The position numbers were made by a program, and so were the translations under genes. From Anastrepha obliqua (Eukaryota > Arthropoda > Insecta > Diptera > Tephritidae): a stretch of 64,000 nucleotides of DNA. Below the pieces are notes generated by a model. That model was given only the letters and a program-made list of their open reading frames with translations. It was not told where the DNA came from and ran no database searches. Position 1 is the first letter of the stretch. The number at the start of each line of letters is the position of its first letter. Shown piece after piece: positions 42,441 to 56,053 of this stretch. The DNA lies in assembly GCF_027943255.1 (NCBI RefSeq), contig NC_072896.1:3162001-3226000 (forward strand), given 5' to 3'.

Positions 42441-45400
42441 CCGACGCATGCTTATAGAACGACGACCAAGCGTTGACGGATGGTCTGATTAGCGGGCGTG
42501 AAGGGAGAGGCACGGATGTGACCAACAGTAACAGAAACAGCAACAGCAGCGGCAGTAGCAGCCCAGGTGAGCACCGCACATGAACGCTGTCGACAGCGCC
42601 AACTACTCACGGAGACTTTTGCAATTAGCTGGTATGAAAGAAATAATAAAAATAGTTAAGGAAAAATTGACAACTAAAGCAGCTGTATGAAATAATTCCT
42701 GCGGTAGCTGCAGACAGGCGATGGTAGACTTATGGAAATTAAGCGCAAGTAAAAGACATTAAAGTTGTTGGTGGCATCGGTGCAGAGCTTGGCAGGCGAG
42801 AGTGCACAAAGTAGTGAGCGCAAAAGCAAAGCAAAGTCTCGAAAAGCTCAACGGAGTCAGCGCAAAGGTGATTTCGTGTACGTATACGCTGCGTGCGTAT
42901 GTTAGTTGTATATGAATAGTGCAATGAAAGCAAGAGTGATTCACGTACACTGTACGTGTGCACCAAGTGAGATTCGCACCAGAGTTGTGTGTCTGTATTT
43001 GTGGAAAAAGCTCTCGATTTCATATCCGTACACAAGAGAGCCGTCACACGCACAGTGTAGGTGTATAAATGGATTTCTGTGCGCATATTTGATTATATTT
43101 GTGTGAGTGTGTTTGTCCGCTGGCCGCTTTTGGCGCCAAATTATTATTTTCAACAAATTGTGGCAGTTTTTCTTGAACGGTGAAAGGGTTGACTGTAACA
43201 AATTTTGAAAATCTTCTCTGCCACAACGCATCAGTGCAACATTTTTACTCAGCTCGTGGTGAAGTTTATAAAACCAAATTTGCATCTTGGACGTTGAAAG
43301 GACTATAGCCTTGAGTTTCCTGTTAGTCACTTTAATAATTAATGTATCAACAATTAGAAAACTAAGGAAATTCAATACATTGTAGCTTTTTAAATGAAAA
43401 ATAGTTATCAATAAATATTTTGATTCATTCATAGCGAACAACTTGGTTTTCTTTATTGTGCTTGCGAGAAATATTTTTGTTTTGGTGGTGTGGTTGTGAC
43501 ATAAGTTGTATAGACTTTATTTGAAAATTGATGTTTGCTGTACAATTTATGATAAAAAACGAAATAAAATTTTGAGAATCTATAAATAAGATTTGTGATG
43601 ACTGCGAGCGGTGATGAATACTCAAAAATGGTGATGAATACTCAATAAATTGCCAGTAAAATGAAAAGTAGAAGAAAATGGTGTAATGAATATACGCAGG
43701 AGATTAAACAGGACCTTACAAAAACAATCTAATATATTTAAGGAGGCAATAGTATGAAAAAAAGCAAAAACGTTTTATAAACATGGGTTCACAAAGCAAA
43801 GGACCCATGTCTTAGATATTTCTTTCCAACCACCTGCGTATGTATTTTGTACAAACCAACCAGTCAAACATACAAAGCAAAATTACATAAGGTGCTGGAA
43901 GTGCCATCTTTCTGTTTCCAAGTAGGAAAACAAAAGCTTTGTTCGAAGAATGGACGACCTGTTTCTAAATCCCCTTCGGTGTTAAAATTTAGTGATATCT
44001 AATGCTTAGCTGCAGCTCTTTAGGGCTATTTACTGGGTTAACATAGTAAAACGTGCCTGATGCCCAGATTACTTTTGAGCATAGGCCGGTAGCCATAACA
44101 GTTAATTATAATTTTAATTATGGCTGAATAATAAAAAATAAAAAATTCATTGGAGCAGGTGTCTTTTCGTTGGCTCATAAATATGTATTGTGAAAATCAA
44201 TAATTTTATTTCAAGTGAATCCAGTCTCATCACTAAAAGGAATATTGACAAGTGTACGGAGGATTTCATAATCATTGCATAAAAGCAGCTTCAAAACTCT
44301 GCGCCACTCCCAACCGAATTTCGTGCCATCCGTGCTAGAATTTCTTCCTCAGATGAAGAAGTAGAAGTGTCTTCTTGATCTTTCTGATAAATATCGTTGT
44401 TTGCTCAATAAATCGCGGTGACGTTATCTCCGGTGAACTCTTCTAAATAGGCGATGTTGAATAATCCATCTATTTAAATGTATAACGAATTTGAAATTTT
44501 GTTTCGGGTGCTGAATAAAAATAAAAATTAAAAAAAATTATAAATTCTTACTGATAGTTGGTACATCACATACTGTATGAAAAACGTATAATTTTCCTGA
44601 AACTCAACGCAATTAATTTTAAAAATATATCAGCCAGCTATGATGCAAATCTTCAAGTAACAGAGGAGCTAAAAAAAATATTACTTGCCATATCTTTAAA
44701 ATGTTTAGCTTGTGAACCCATGCTTATTAAGACTTTTTTGCTTCTTTTGATCAAACTTTGATTGCCTTCTTAAATACTTATTTTAAAACAATTCTTTATA
44801 AGTACGCTGGCGAACCCGAAAACGCTTTACTTTGGCTCAATTTGTTGTGAAATTAATTGAGAAGTAAATAAAATCATTCTAGTACATAACTGTAGTCAGA
44901 TTTTAATATCAGAAGACTTGTGAGAGTTCAAAGAACTTGTATGCGCTCTGCTCTCCTTGCTTTAAATTTATTTTAATAAATTTCGCATATCTAAATCCTT
45001 CTATAGTCTCACATGTCTACTGATAAACTTAAATCCGTTAAGAAGTAGGAGAACTATTACTTGATATCATAAGGGGTTTGACTGACTCTTGTTTATTATT
45101 TGAGCGTTTTCATTTTCACATCTCTTAGCACCTCTAGGAGCCTTTGAAATAACGTTATTTTTTTCTGGAATGAGTAAAACAATTTATGCTTTTAACTCTT
45201 GCATTTTAAGCGCTATGAAAGAATTTACTTTGCTCGAAAGTCTATGAGTGATTGAGTTTTTTTAACAGAATATAACTTTAAGTTATTATCTGTGTTGGTT
45301 TTACGCGCATATGCGCCTGCGCTTAGCATTTGTATGAAGTAATAGCCGCTTATGAAATAGTTGCAGTTGACATCGTGATTATAATTTTTCTGGAGGAAAA

Positions 45401-45643
45401 TGATTACTAAAGCAATGATCTAGTAACACAAAGGCTTCTGTTAATGCAAGTGTAGACTGTAGTTTGCTCGAAAATCAACTCGCATCAAAATATTATTCCA
45501 TGTAATGGTGTTTCGCAGCAGTAAAACTTGAGCAGCTGTAGTATTGTGAATGATTTATTGGTTCACTTGAATATAGGCAATCAGTTTGCTTACATTATTT
45601 GGGAATTATTTATAGCTATGGATAGTTTCTCAATTCTATTAAA
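42441..45643. other. Upstream region, no recognised gene
   Basis: 42470-43130 is GC-richer, with CAACAGCAGCGGCAGTAGC-like sequence, and could hold regulatory DNA of the minus-strand gene. The rest is AT-rich. ORFs of 60-166 codons here show no family motif. Confidence 0.45.
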
Positions 45644-46520
45644 ATGTTTAAGCGGAAAGTTTTAACAGATGCGAAAAAGACAAATCATTATCTTGTCATA
45701 TCGATGTCAAAGGGACTTTCAAGACGCCAAATGGCCAAAAATATTGGCCGAAGTCCTAATATTGTGGATCCTACTTACTTCCTATGGTACAAAGGCAGAA
45801 CCACGATGGCTTTGTCACCGAAGGAAACCCGCAAAATCTTTAGAATTGCATCCACTCTTTCAATAGCAAAAGTTAAAAAATTGGCAAATGTTTCAACCAG
45901 AATTCTAAAAGCGCCACAGCGGAAGCATAAAAACTTACAAAAGAACCACCTTTGTATAAATTTCGCAAAGAACGCCGCTAAGGCGTGGTGTTCTTTTACA
46001 AATAACGATCCCGGTGAATGGAAAAAAGAAGTATTTAGTGATTAAAAGGAGTTGAATCTGGATGGACCGGATGAGTACAATTACCATTTCCATGACTTAA
46101 GAAAGGAAGAAAGGTACTTGAGACGACATCACAGTCGTGAAGGTGGTGTTATAGTATGGGGTATGGTATGAATTGAACATTGTAGACTAAATGACGGGAA
46201 ACAGCTATAAAGCTGTCTTGGAATCATCTTTATCCGAGATTCGTGAAACATTTGCACCTATTAATTGGATCTTTCAACAGGATAATTTGCCCGTATACAC
46301 ATCTAGGGGGGGTCGAAACTTTGATTACGCACCAAAACGTTAAAACTTTAGAATGGCCACCGAATTCTACGGATCTGAATACTATTGAAAATCTATGGGG
46401 AGGGTTTACTCGTAGAGTTTATGAGAATGTGCACTAAGTGGAAGACAAAAAGATTTTAATTCGAATCAATGGTTGAAAATTTAGTCAAAATGAAAGCTTT
46501 TTATTCCCAATGGGGAAAAA
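45644..46520 (+). pseudogene. Tc3-like transposase, broken
   Basis: The ATG at 45644 starts MFKRKVLTDAKKTNHYLVIS with a Tc3-type HTH (KGLSRRQMAKNIGRS) and a second HTH-like SPKETRKIFRIASTLSIAKV. EWKKEVFSD holds the first catalytic D, followed by a stop, then LNLDGPDEYNYHFHDLRKEE and GGVIVWGM. The later part is in other frames: IFQQDNLPVYTS (second D) and LEWPPNSTDLNTIENLWGGF (E). Length fits a full Tc1/Tc3 transposase. Several stops and shifts show that it is dead. No convincing terminal repeats were found. Confidence 0.82.
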
Positions 46521-47590
46521 TTAAAAAAAATTTTATTGACAAATTTAAATATGAGAACTATGCGCCAAACAACGACTTTTTGTGTTATCCAATAAAAATT
46601 TCATGTGCACATTGAACTAAAATTTCATGTTATAATGCTGCACACCCAGTTTTCCATTCCCTTATCAATTTAATTTTTTAAAGGACTCTAAATTGCAAAG
46701 GACTATATTTTCGAAGGTTGGTTTGAAATATTTATGATCACTCTTTGAAATTATTGTGGATATCAAACGGAAGAGAATATAATGAGTTTTTAAAACATTT
46801 TTTTTTTACTTTTCGCTTGGAAAAATATCGAATTTACTTTATTTCATAGAAAGAGGGTTCAACAACCAAGTTTAATCATTTTGCTTTTGGAAGCATAACG
46901 AAATAGAAAGGTAAAAGAAAAGTTATTTTAATAGCGGGTTACATTCTCTTTTGTTTAACGTCCATGCTAATAGTATAAAGTGAGTAGAAGTTGTTGAAAC
47001 AATTGAAATACTGTCTTTTAATAATGTGAAGTCGTTTAAAAATAGAATTAATAAGGAAATGAAAAACTGGGTATGAAGCGTTACTACATGATACTTTAGA
47101 CATTTACCGGGACAACAAACAAATTTGATTTTTATCCCACGGTGTTGTAAACAATTTATGGGATTTAAAATGGAAAATGTGGGCGCTGCGATATAATCGA
47201 GGCGATGTAATTCATTAGCCATCATACTAGATTTAATTGCTAATAAGTCTGCAGACTATGATATGAATTATCTCATCTAGGATTTAAACTATCAAAAGCA
47301 TATTGGAATTTTTTGTCCTCTACTTTGACCCAAAACTGCACAATTAAAAATTTGTAATCGATTTTAAGCGATCGGAATTGGGTATACAGCGAATTGCATG
47401 TCAATTCAGGTCTGTTGTTGTTCCTGTTGAAGTGGTTGAGTATTTCCCCATGAAATAATCCTAATTAGTGACCAGCACCGGTAGTAAAACCGTCCTCGTA
47501 TAATGTTTTTGTTTTTTTTTGTGTTCTAAGTCAGATCCATTTGGCGAGGTCCAAGTATAGCAGCAAATTCTTTATCTCGATGCCTGAAAT
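46521..47590. other. Unassigned AT-rich sequence
   Basis: No recognised gene or repeat. The 100-codon minus-strand ORF at 46923-47225 has no motif. Confidence 0.45.
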
Positions 47591-48238
47591 CTAATTAATT
47601 TGCTGCAAGAAAGGCTTACCAAAGAAGCGGAGTCGTACCCTAGTTAGCCCTAGATATTCACATAAGTAGTGGAAAAGACTTTCCTTCGCTCCTTCCGCTT
47701 GACAGCTTCTGCAGATGGGATTGAAGAAGAGGTTGCGTCTGGCTGCTTGCTCCCCTACTTTGCAATGACCTGTAAGGGTTGCAGTGATGCGTGTGATGTT
47801 TGGCCGACAACATCCTAACAGATCATTCGTCCTTCGGATTTTGTAGGACGGCCATGTGTTTTTTGTTGTAATACATGTAGTTAGTTGCTTCCATCTTCTT
47901 TCGACTAAAGCCTGATAGTGTGAAGCAATGGATGCTTTTAATGTGTTCAGTGGAGTGGAGACGCGGTGGTAGTCTCTGCTAACTCTAGTGTCGAACCTTT
48001 TCTTGCTAGCTCATCCGCTATCTCATTACCCCGTATGTTCCTGTGACCGGGAACCCACATCAGAGTGATTTCAAGCCGATGACTAAGCATTTCCAGCTCC
48101 TCTCTACACTGTAAGACTAGTTTGGATGAAATGGAGTTGGAGTCTAAGGCCTTTATAGCTGCTTGACTGTCTGAAAGATAGCTACTCTTGCACCAATTTC
48201 CTTGTAGAGTTTTAGTAATTCAGGTCTATTCCATGATT
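47591..48238 (-). pseudogene. LINE RNase H and C-terminal fragment
   Basis: Minus strand: SSYLSDSQAAIKALDSNSIS carries an RNase H catalytic D, and LEITLMWVPGHRNIRGNEIA, ending EIADELA, is the last RNase H block with its H and D. After that come RRTNDLLGCCRPNITRITAT, LTGHCKVGEQAARRN and the Cys motif CRSCQAEGAKESLFHYLCEY, ending QQIN. It is nearly free of stops over 210 codons, so the copy is younger than the other Jockey-type fragments, but its RT and endonuclease are absent. Confidence 0.82.
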
Positions 48239-49861
48239 TTTGATTTTATTTATTTATTCATTCAATTAACTAAAAATGCAATATTTCTTACAGACTAAGA
48301 ACCCCAGATTAATGCTAAACAAATCAAATCTAATAAATTGCTTGCATTGATTATAATCAATAATTATTGTTAAATTTTACTATCCTTACTTTTCAAAATT
48401 AATTCTATGCGTGCGGAAAAAATTATTTTCTACATTTTAGTTCATTTACTGAAACTTGTTATGTTAGACATTTGTATTTGTTTTGTTTATTGCAGTACTT
48501 AAATCAATGGAGCTCCTCCCTCCACTGCTCAGAATCAAATGCTCGCATTATAAGTCACTTTTACCATAGAAGTGCATACGTCTTAATACAAGACTTTGCA
48601 ACAAATTGCGCTGCAATAGAAATTAATAGAACAAGAAGCAGAAAACCAGCAGAATACCAGAAAAAAGCACACACACCAAAATGCTATTAGTCGTTTCTCA
48701 AGCCAATGACATCTGGAAACGAGCATTTATGCAATTTGCCATAAATGCATGTGCACGCCAAGAAACTAGGTTAGTTAGTACATACTCGCATTCGAATAAG
48801 AGCACATGCACGCATACACATACACACACATGCACGAACTTACACTTACGCTAGTTGCATTGGCGCGCAGAAATGCGCCATAAAAAATTAGCTAGCGATC
48901 ATGTGCGCTTACTAGTTAATATAGGTTTGTGTGAATGTACACCTGCAAAAAGCAACAAAAACTCGCTGGCGTACATTTGTATCAATTTATAAAAAACAAC
49001 TACTTTTAATCTCTGCCACTTGTACTTGTACATATCATTTAAAGATTGCAAAACTGCGCTGAAATCATCAATTAAAAAGTGCAGAAAAACCCACTATAAA
49101 AATGATCTGAACTTGCAATGCGCATGCGCAGTACAGCAGTATTCGCACTGGTTGCTACAAAATACAGAGTTTGAGAAGCTTTGCTGAAACTGAAATGTTT
49201 GTACAGATCGCAAATACCCACTTGAAAGAAGTAAAAATTAGTTAAGCTTTGCTCTACTTATACATATACACATACATACAGACTTGCTGATGCAAGTAGG
49301 TACCTGAGCACTTTAGTTGATGTAATTATTAAGTTATTGGCATTAAGTCATTAATTGAGTTCAATGTTTTGAAATTATGTTTTAAGCTCAGACAAATATT
49401 TGAATTTCAATGTATTTGTTAATTGTTTGTACTTCGGAATTTTTTGGTTGGAATTCGATGAATTTTGATGCGTTCTTAATCTTTTTTACTTCGATTTGCA
49501 ATAAATCATTTTTACTGCTCTTTGTTTTCAATGTTGCATTCTTTTACTGATCTGCAGATGGAATTTGGCTTAAGGTAATTGTAAACATTTTATGATTTTT
49601 TTTAATATTTGAGAAAAACTTAATTAAAGTTAATATAGTTAAAGCTGTATGATAAGAATGCAATATTAGTTTTATAAATTTCGAGAGCAACGTTTAGCTT
49701 TATTTGTTTTTCGTTTAAAATTGCTTTAAGCCATATTAGAATCATAATGGATTTTTTGTGTTCAAAATCAATATAATTTATAAACCTTAAATAGCTGTAC
49801 TGCAGGTGGGCTATTTAAAGTGGAGACGGCGCACAATCTATCAACTCAACTTTTAGTAGCC
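48239..49861. other. Unassigned AT-rich sequence
   Basis: Contains an (AC)n-like patch (48806-48840) and many ATGCGCATGCGC-like motifs (49100-49140). No gene is recognised. Confidence 0.45.
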
Positions 49862-50350
49862 AATCCTTTGGGTAGTCAATCCTGAGATACCGTAAGCGCA
49901 TAGTCGTGGATCTATGGTGCATTTCAGGACCTTGAAATGTCTGAATTTTTTTCCTTGTTCACTCCTCTCGGGAGCATAGGGCCTCGACAAGAGTCAGTCT
50001 TGCGTTTATTTCGTTAATCTATTTTTGCTTTCTGACAGGGTAGGTGATTAACCTGCCGCTACCAGTTCTAAGTAGTAGGAATGTCCACCTGTCGTTGTTT
50101 AGGAACAACGCCTTCTTATTGCTTGGAGCGCCATCTGTGTCTCACATTTTCCTGGCAGAAGGGTCGCGCAGATGGTTGAGAACTTTGCTAAATTTCATGT
50201 GTCTCCGCTATTACCGCAGTCCCCCGCTTCCTCTTGCTGACGTCACTGATACAATAAGTTTCTCTTTCTTTTTTTGGCTTGTTTTAGCAGCCCCAATGCA
50301 AATAATACGCAGACTATTGTGCGGGAGTAAGGATGGAAAGGATTAGGTTT
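49862..50350 (-). mobile_element. Possible LINE 3' end
   Basis: On the minus strand, CTTGTCGAGGCCCTATGCTC followed by CCGAGAGGAGTGA resembles the 3' UTR ends of arthropod Jockey-type LINEs. The adjacent 400 bp is GC-richer than its surroundings but has no coding motif. Weak support. Confidence 0.3.
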
Positions 50351-50702
50351 TTGAGTACAGGAATGGAATTGGAGGAATTTTTTTTTATTTTGGTTTTTGT
50401 CTTTTTTTGGTTTTTTTAGAAACAGGTAAAGTAGGTAAATTTGGAAAAGTGCTAGGACCGTGCTTTATGTGTCTGAATTAGCTGGTCTCAACTCCGGGAT
50501 TCCGAAAAATTTGATATATCGAATTGCGAGTAGTAAAAACTTGTTTGCTACGAAACTCGATTCCAATAAAAATGTTTCAATGGCAAAGAAACTTGTTTTA
50601 ATTTACTTGTATCGGGTGTTTTTTAGCTGCATGAGAGCTATTGGCATCCATAACTATGGTAGCTGTCTTGAGCTTCTATTCAGTATCGTGCGACAAGTCA
50701 TC

Positions 50703-51058
50703 ATGAATCATTTAACGCCAGAACAACGCTCAAAGTTGTGGAAAGTTACTTCGAAAAAATAAATAAATACGTTTGCGAAATTCATAGTATACTTCGTCCA
50801 TTTTATGCGCGGTTCACACGCTGCCTGCATTATCGGTCCTTATTTCTTTCAGAATGAGTAAGGAGTTACCTGACTGAAATGCTTCCTTAACACTTGCCAT
50901 ACAGCGCTTAACAATCGATTTATTGTAATATTCCAGCAACCGTTGACGCCATACGGCCAGATGTATGGGAAAAAGGAGCTAACAATTTTATTGATCGAAT
51001 GGACCATGTAACTCGTAGTTGCGGCGGGCGTATGCCGGATATTACATTAAAAAAATAA
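50703..51058 (+). pseudogene. Internally deleted Tc1/mariner-superfamily copy
   Basis: It starts MNHLTPEQRSKLWKV, the family's N-terminus, and ends NNFIDRMDHVTRSCGGRMPD then a stop at 51056-51058, the family's C-terminus. A middle block, ACIIGPYFFQNE, matches the G-PYFF region around the first catalytic residues. Most of the gene is deleted, as in a MITE derived from an autonomous copy. The C-terminus is closely related to the remnant at 4993-5145. Confidence 0.65.
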
Positions 51059-54000
51059 AATCCATGAAATTATGTATCAGATTAAAGGTTAATGCAACAA
51101 TATTTCTGAAACAATATTTTAAAGAAACACCTAATATCCCCAATGTGGTGAAAATTGATTTGAATTAGCACATTACCTGTAGACTCTACTTCTTAAGAAA
51201 TTAACTACAACTTTTCAAAATTATTGGCTAAGAATTTTTCTCTGGAGCAAAACCAAGTAAGAAAAAAAAATGTTGAGAAAACAAAAATTCCTTTGAAAAA
51301 ATAAAGTAATAAATAAAATTGAATATTTGATTAAGTTTTTAATAATGTAAATTTTTTTTTGGATTTTTTTTTTAGATATCGGTCCTTTGATTCTAATGAA
51401 CTGATTTTGCTCTTAATGCGAAAATAAAAAAATTTGCTTTTCATTTAAGACCACTGACACTCAAAACTGCCGGTTTAAATACAATTTGAGAAACTTCAAT
51501 CAAAACTGATTTCAGAATTCTCATCGTAATGAAAAGAAATTATTTTCATAAGTCAAAATATTTTTCCAAATTTTGACACTATCTACCTCTTCATGTGCCT
51601 GCTAAAAATCCTTTTCTCTCTGGTCAGAATCTGTTGAGAAAGCCAGTTTCATGGGACTATTATTAGATGAGATAGATGACGATGACCGTTGCCTTCATTG
51701 CACTGTACATAGTTTTGTGAACTGTAAAAACAATAAAGAATAAAAGATTTCAACATACTTTTTCTGTTTCTCGAATTTAAATGTCTATTTTGACGCTTTT
51801 GAAGTATTTAATCCGGCGCCTAGATCTTATTTCATATGCCTTTTAAAGTTGCGATTTTTAGCTCTTCAAACTTCTGGCTCTTTTTCAGTTTTACGTAGCG
51901 TGTATGTATGGATACATCTTAAAATTTTCAGTAAAAAATATTTTCCAAGTATTAGTGACAAAAAATAAAATAATAAATTAATTGGGGATTAGGAACTTAA
52001 TACTTCCATTTTTGGAATTTTTTTTGACACTTTTATTAACTTGGTAAATAATACAGCTTTGGAGTAGCATGATCTGGAGGGCTAATTGAAGTCACAATTT
52101 CGACGAGTGGAATGGTCAGCAAACGCTTTGCAATAAAATTTAATTATTTCATGATTTCTGTACCAAGTAGTGACGTACTATGGGAAATAAAAGTCAACCT
52201 CTCTCAAGAAATTCAGTTTGTGGGAAAATTCAATCAGTAAATCATCTTATTCCATATCATTTACGAGCAACAGTAATAACCAGAAAGAGTTACCAGGTAG
52301 CAATGCTAGCTCAAAATCCTTAGCAAATTTATATAAAGCTACTCCATTATTTATAATAACTTTTCAGAGCCTCGGTGAAACAGCTCTGCATATATACGCG
52401 GGTGGAAGTTTGAAGATATGTAGACTTCGTTATATGGAGGGAAATGTTGAAAAGTTCGGTCAGTTTCTGACATCCATTTAATAACAGAATCTTTGATCTG
52501 CCGGCTTTAATTTTGGTGCCAACTGTGACTCTCGAAATCCTTGGGCACCTTTTGAGTTGCAGTTGAGTTATCTTCAGTTTAACTGGTTATGATTGCGAGG
52601 GTGGTAAGAATTTATGATTTTAGACTTTGACCAGAATAATTATGTATTCAGTTGGTTTTTAAACCTGTTGATTGAATATTCACAAATATAGAATTTGGGT
52701 AGAATTAAAAATATTTCATCTATTCATTTAAAACCGATTAATAAAGAATAAGGTGAGCTAAATATGTTTGCAACTATGCAATAAGGAAATGACTTATTTA
52801 TTTAAACTTAGCAATAATTTCTTAATATATACAATTATTAGCAATTATTACACCTAAGAAATGAGCTGGCGCGGTCTTCGGTTTAAAGTATTTAGCTAAT
52901 TGACAAAAAAAGAAATTGACTTTCGAAAGGGAGGGAACATAATTTTCGGTAGATGGCTGAGTTTTTTATAGTAGTGATAGGTTTTTATGGAACAGTTTAG
53001 GGGAAGTACCTTCAAATGGATATAAGAACAAAAAAAACAGAAACAAACAAAAAGAAACTGGAATTAGAAGTATTAAAAATAAGCCCTAGGATATTTGTTC
53101 ATAATAAATTTTACTGTAAAATATCTTTTGTAGATAGAAGGCAAAAGTGGTAAATAAATATTTATTGATCTAAAAGTGGTTTTTTGTGTTTGCAAGTTCA
53201 AATAGATTTCGCGTTATGTTAATGAAAGTGTGGGTTTTATAAATAATAGTTGAAGTTATTTACGACAATGTCTATCCAGTTTTTTTAATAAAATTTATAT
53301 TGCGCATTCACTTTTAACACTTCTATTTTAGGATAGAAATTCAAACAACTTCACTATGTCATTTAATTTTTGATTAGATAGACTGCAAAGTAGATTGAAA
53401 TCAATCTTCTGTGAATTTCCATTTAAAGCAATGCATTTTAGTTTAATTTTTTACTCATAAGTGGGAAATTATGCATCACAATTGAGAAAATGTTTTAAAA
53501 ATCTGTGAACTAAAAGACAATCGAATGGGGAAGAATATTAAGCTAAGAATTACTTAATAATTCTTTATAAATAGTTAATTGTACTGCGATTTAACTAAAT
53601 AGCTTTAGACTTCTTGTAACTAAGCCAAACTGAGTTCAATTTTTTTTACGGGAATTAGAGCAGTAAAATTACCGATAGTATCCATATACTGGATGCTATT
53701 TTATTATATAGGTTTGTGACTATCGATACTAAAGCGCTAAATTTGTTTTTTTCATCAATATTGACATACATTTGTGAGTGCATGATCCCCAAGCCAAATA
53801 AATGAATGTCTATGGCTTCTTATAACACTCGCTTTTTTCTAATAAGCCTTAACTCCTTGTCTTTTGAATCGAGCGACGATTGTGTGTGCCACTTTCGACG
53901 AAAGCCTTTCTCGTGCGTAAAACAAATTTCATATTTGATTCGAGGTTCTCATGTTTGGCCAGAACAAGACATTATAAGTTTCAATTCAGACACGAAAATA

Positions 54001-56051
54001 GCATCACGTTCTAGGGCAAAGGTAAATATACCTTAGTAACTAGCACAACTGTACTCCCACTGTAAAAAATTTTATCAAAAAAAAAAAAAACGTTTACCCC
54101 AATGGCCCTACAAAAAAATTAGCTCCAACAAAATTGTTTTCTTTTCAGGGACTCCCACTTAAAGCCATTCCAAACCATGCATCTCGATAGTATTTTTTAT
54201 TTTTATAATATTAAAATTTTATTCACTTACTTTTTTTGTGTGCTAATTTTTTCTGCTTTTTGAGTTCAGTTCGCTGAAAGCTTTGACTCAAAGGTATATG
54301 ACATTTGTATATGTTATATGACATATATGTAAAAGTATATTTGCATAAGTATTTACACGGGTATGAGCGCGTGTGATTGCCCTACATCCTTTTTTAGGGA
54401 ATGGGATTTCGTGTTTTAATGCAAAAAACAAAACAAAAAAATAAATAAAATTAAAAATTATAAAATGGCCACCTAATTTATGATGTTAACTTTTCAACAG
54501 AAATTTGACGCAGAAAGGCTATACAAAATCAAAATTAGTATAAAATGTGTTGTAACGAAAGGGAAATGAAGTAAACAAAAAAAAATAATAACAATAATGG
54601 AAATAAACAAATGCGAAAACCCAAGTTCAAGTTCAACGGTACCATATAAATTTACATTACAAATGAGCCGTGCAAACCGTAAAGATTAGCAAAAAAATAT
54701 AAAAGCAAACACCCAAGCGCAAACAGCAAATCAAGAGCAAACGTAAAACCCAAAGCTTGGTACTCATGCCAGCTTGACGGGACTAAAAAAAAAAGAAAAT
54801 AAGTAAATAAAAAAGGCAAAACAAACAAGCAGCGAAGATGGGCTAAAATCGATGAACTTACCAGCGTAAAAAATGCATAAAACAGCAAATCTGTTTTTTT
54901 ATTTACGTATTTAAATTTTCTCAACAAATGCCATAACCAGAGACGTAAATTGGTACTGCTTTTTTCTTCGTTTTGCGAACATTTACAATTTTTATAATTT
55001 CATAAATTTTAAGCAACGGAGAAGAGGAGATAACTAAAGTCTGTTATTGCATACCTATTTAAATTATTACTGCTACTGCAAATGTACTAGGGCTGCCTAA
55101 AAGGTTTGAATGTATCTCGGGCTTGGCTTGAAAATTACTCACTGAAATTTGAGATATTTATTGTTAGGTAGTTGCTCGATGTGAGTGCGAATTAAATATT
55201 TAGCACCGAAATACTTAAAACCTTGCAAATATTAAAGGCATATATGTTTAAGAATAGGCTAAAGTTATTAGTAGGGTGCTTTGTGAAAGAAAGCCGGCAA
55301 AGTATTGAAAAATATGGTAAGAGGCACTAATAGCTATTAAAACAACATACGTGCTGTGATTTTTAGAACCTTGGCTAACATTTTTCTGATTATAATCTGC
55401 CACCTTGGATTTCGAATTTTGAAATGAAAATTTATAACGCATTTGTAATTAAGGAGACATATACCTGTAAAAGTTCGAAAAAAAAATTTTTTTTCATAAA
55501 ATGTTAATATAATCCTCTAAGAATATTTCAAAAAATTTGTAGAACGTAAATTTAAGTATTTATTACATTATAGATCGTTAACCATGACGACTCTATTCTT
55601 TGCGTTCGAGCGCTGCGAGAGGTATAATTACCTTGTATTCAAACTTTAGATGCGTTTTTCGCAAAACTATATATTTCGAATTGGCGTAGACGATAACTCG
55701 AAAAGTAATTGACTGATCGTCCTTAAATTTTGCACAGATCTTTTCTTTGATATTATTTTCCAAGTGACTTTGCAAGTTTTCGAAAAATTTCCAAAAAAAT
55801 AGCAGGGAAATTCGCCTCAAAATTCATTTTTTTTAACACTTTATCCCGCGAATTGTTTTTTTCCATTTTTTTTTAAATTTATTAAGAAATTATGGCATTA
55901 ATAAATAAAAAAAAATGTTGGGTTTTTGTATTCAGGTCACTGACGCCGATGCTACAATGTCCGCCGATTGAGAAGCCCCGCTGCGAACATCCTGGAAGAA
56001 TTGTGTGTGCATCCGCCATTTTAAATGAATAAAATAAAAAAATAAAAATTA
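51059..56051. other. AT-rich intergenic DNA
   Basis: Read through on both strands: no protein family, no tandem repeat of note, only A/T homopolymers. Candidate ORFs stay under 100 codons. Confidence 0.5.
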
Positions 56052-56053
56052 TA

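Noticed and set aside
42285..42476. 63-codon plus-strand ORF
   Set aside because: It overlaps the minus-strand promoter and first exon and has no recognisable features.
45669..45866. 65-codon ORF overlapping the Tc3-like pseudogene
   Set aside because: Out-of-frame shadow of the transposase frame.
50044..50346. 100-codon plus-strand ORF
   Set aside because: It lies within a likely LINE 3' end on the other strand and has no domain.
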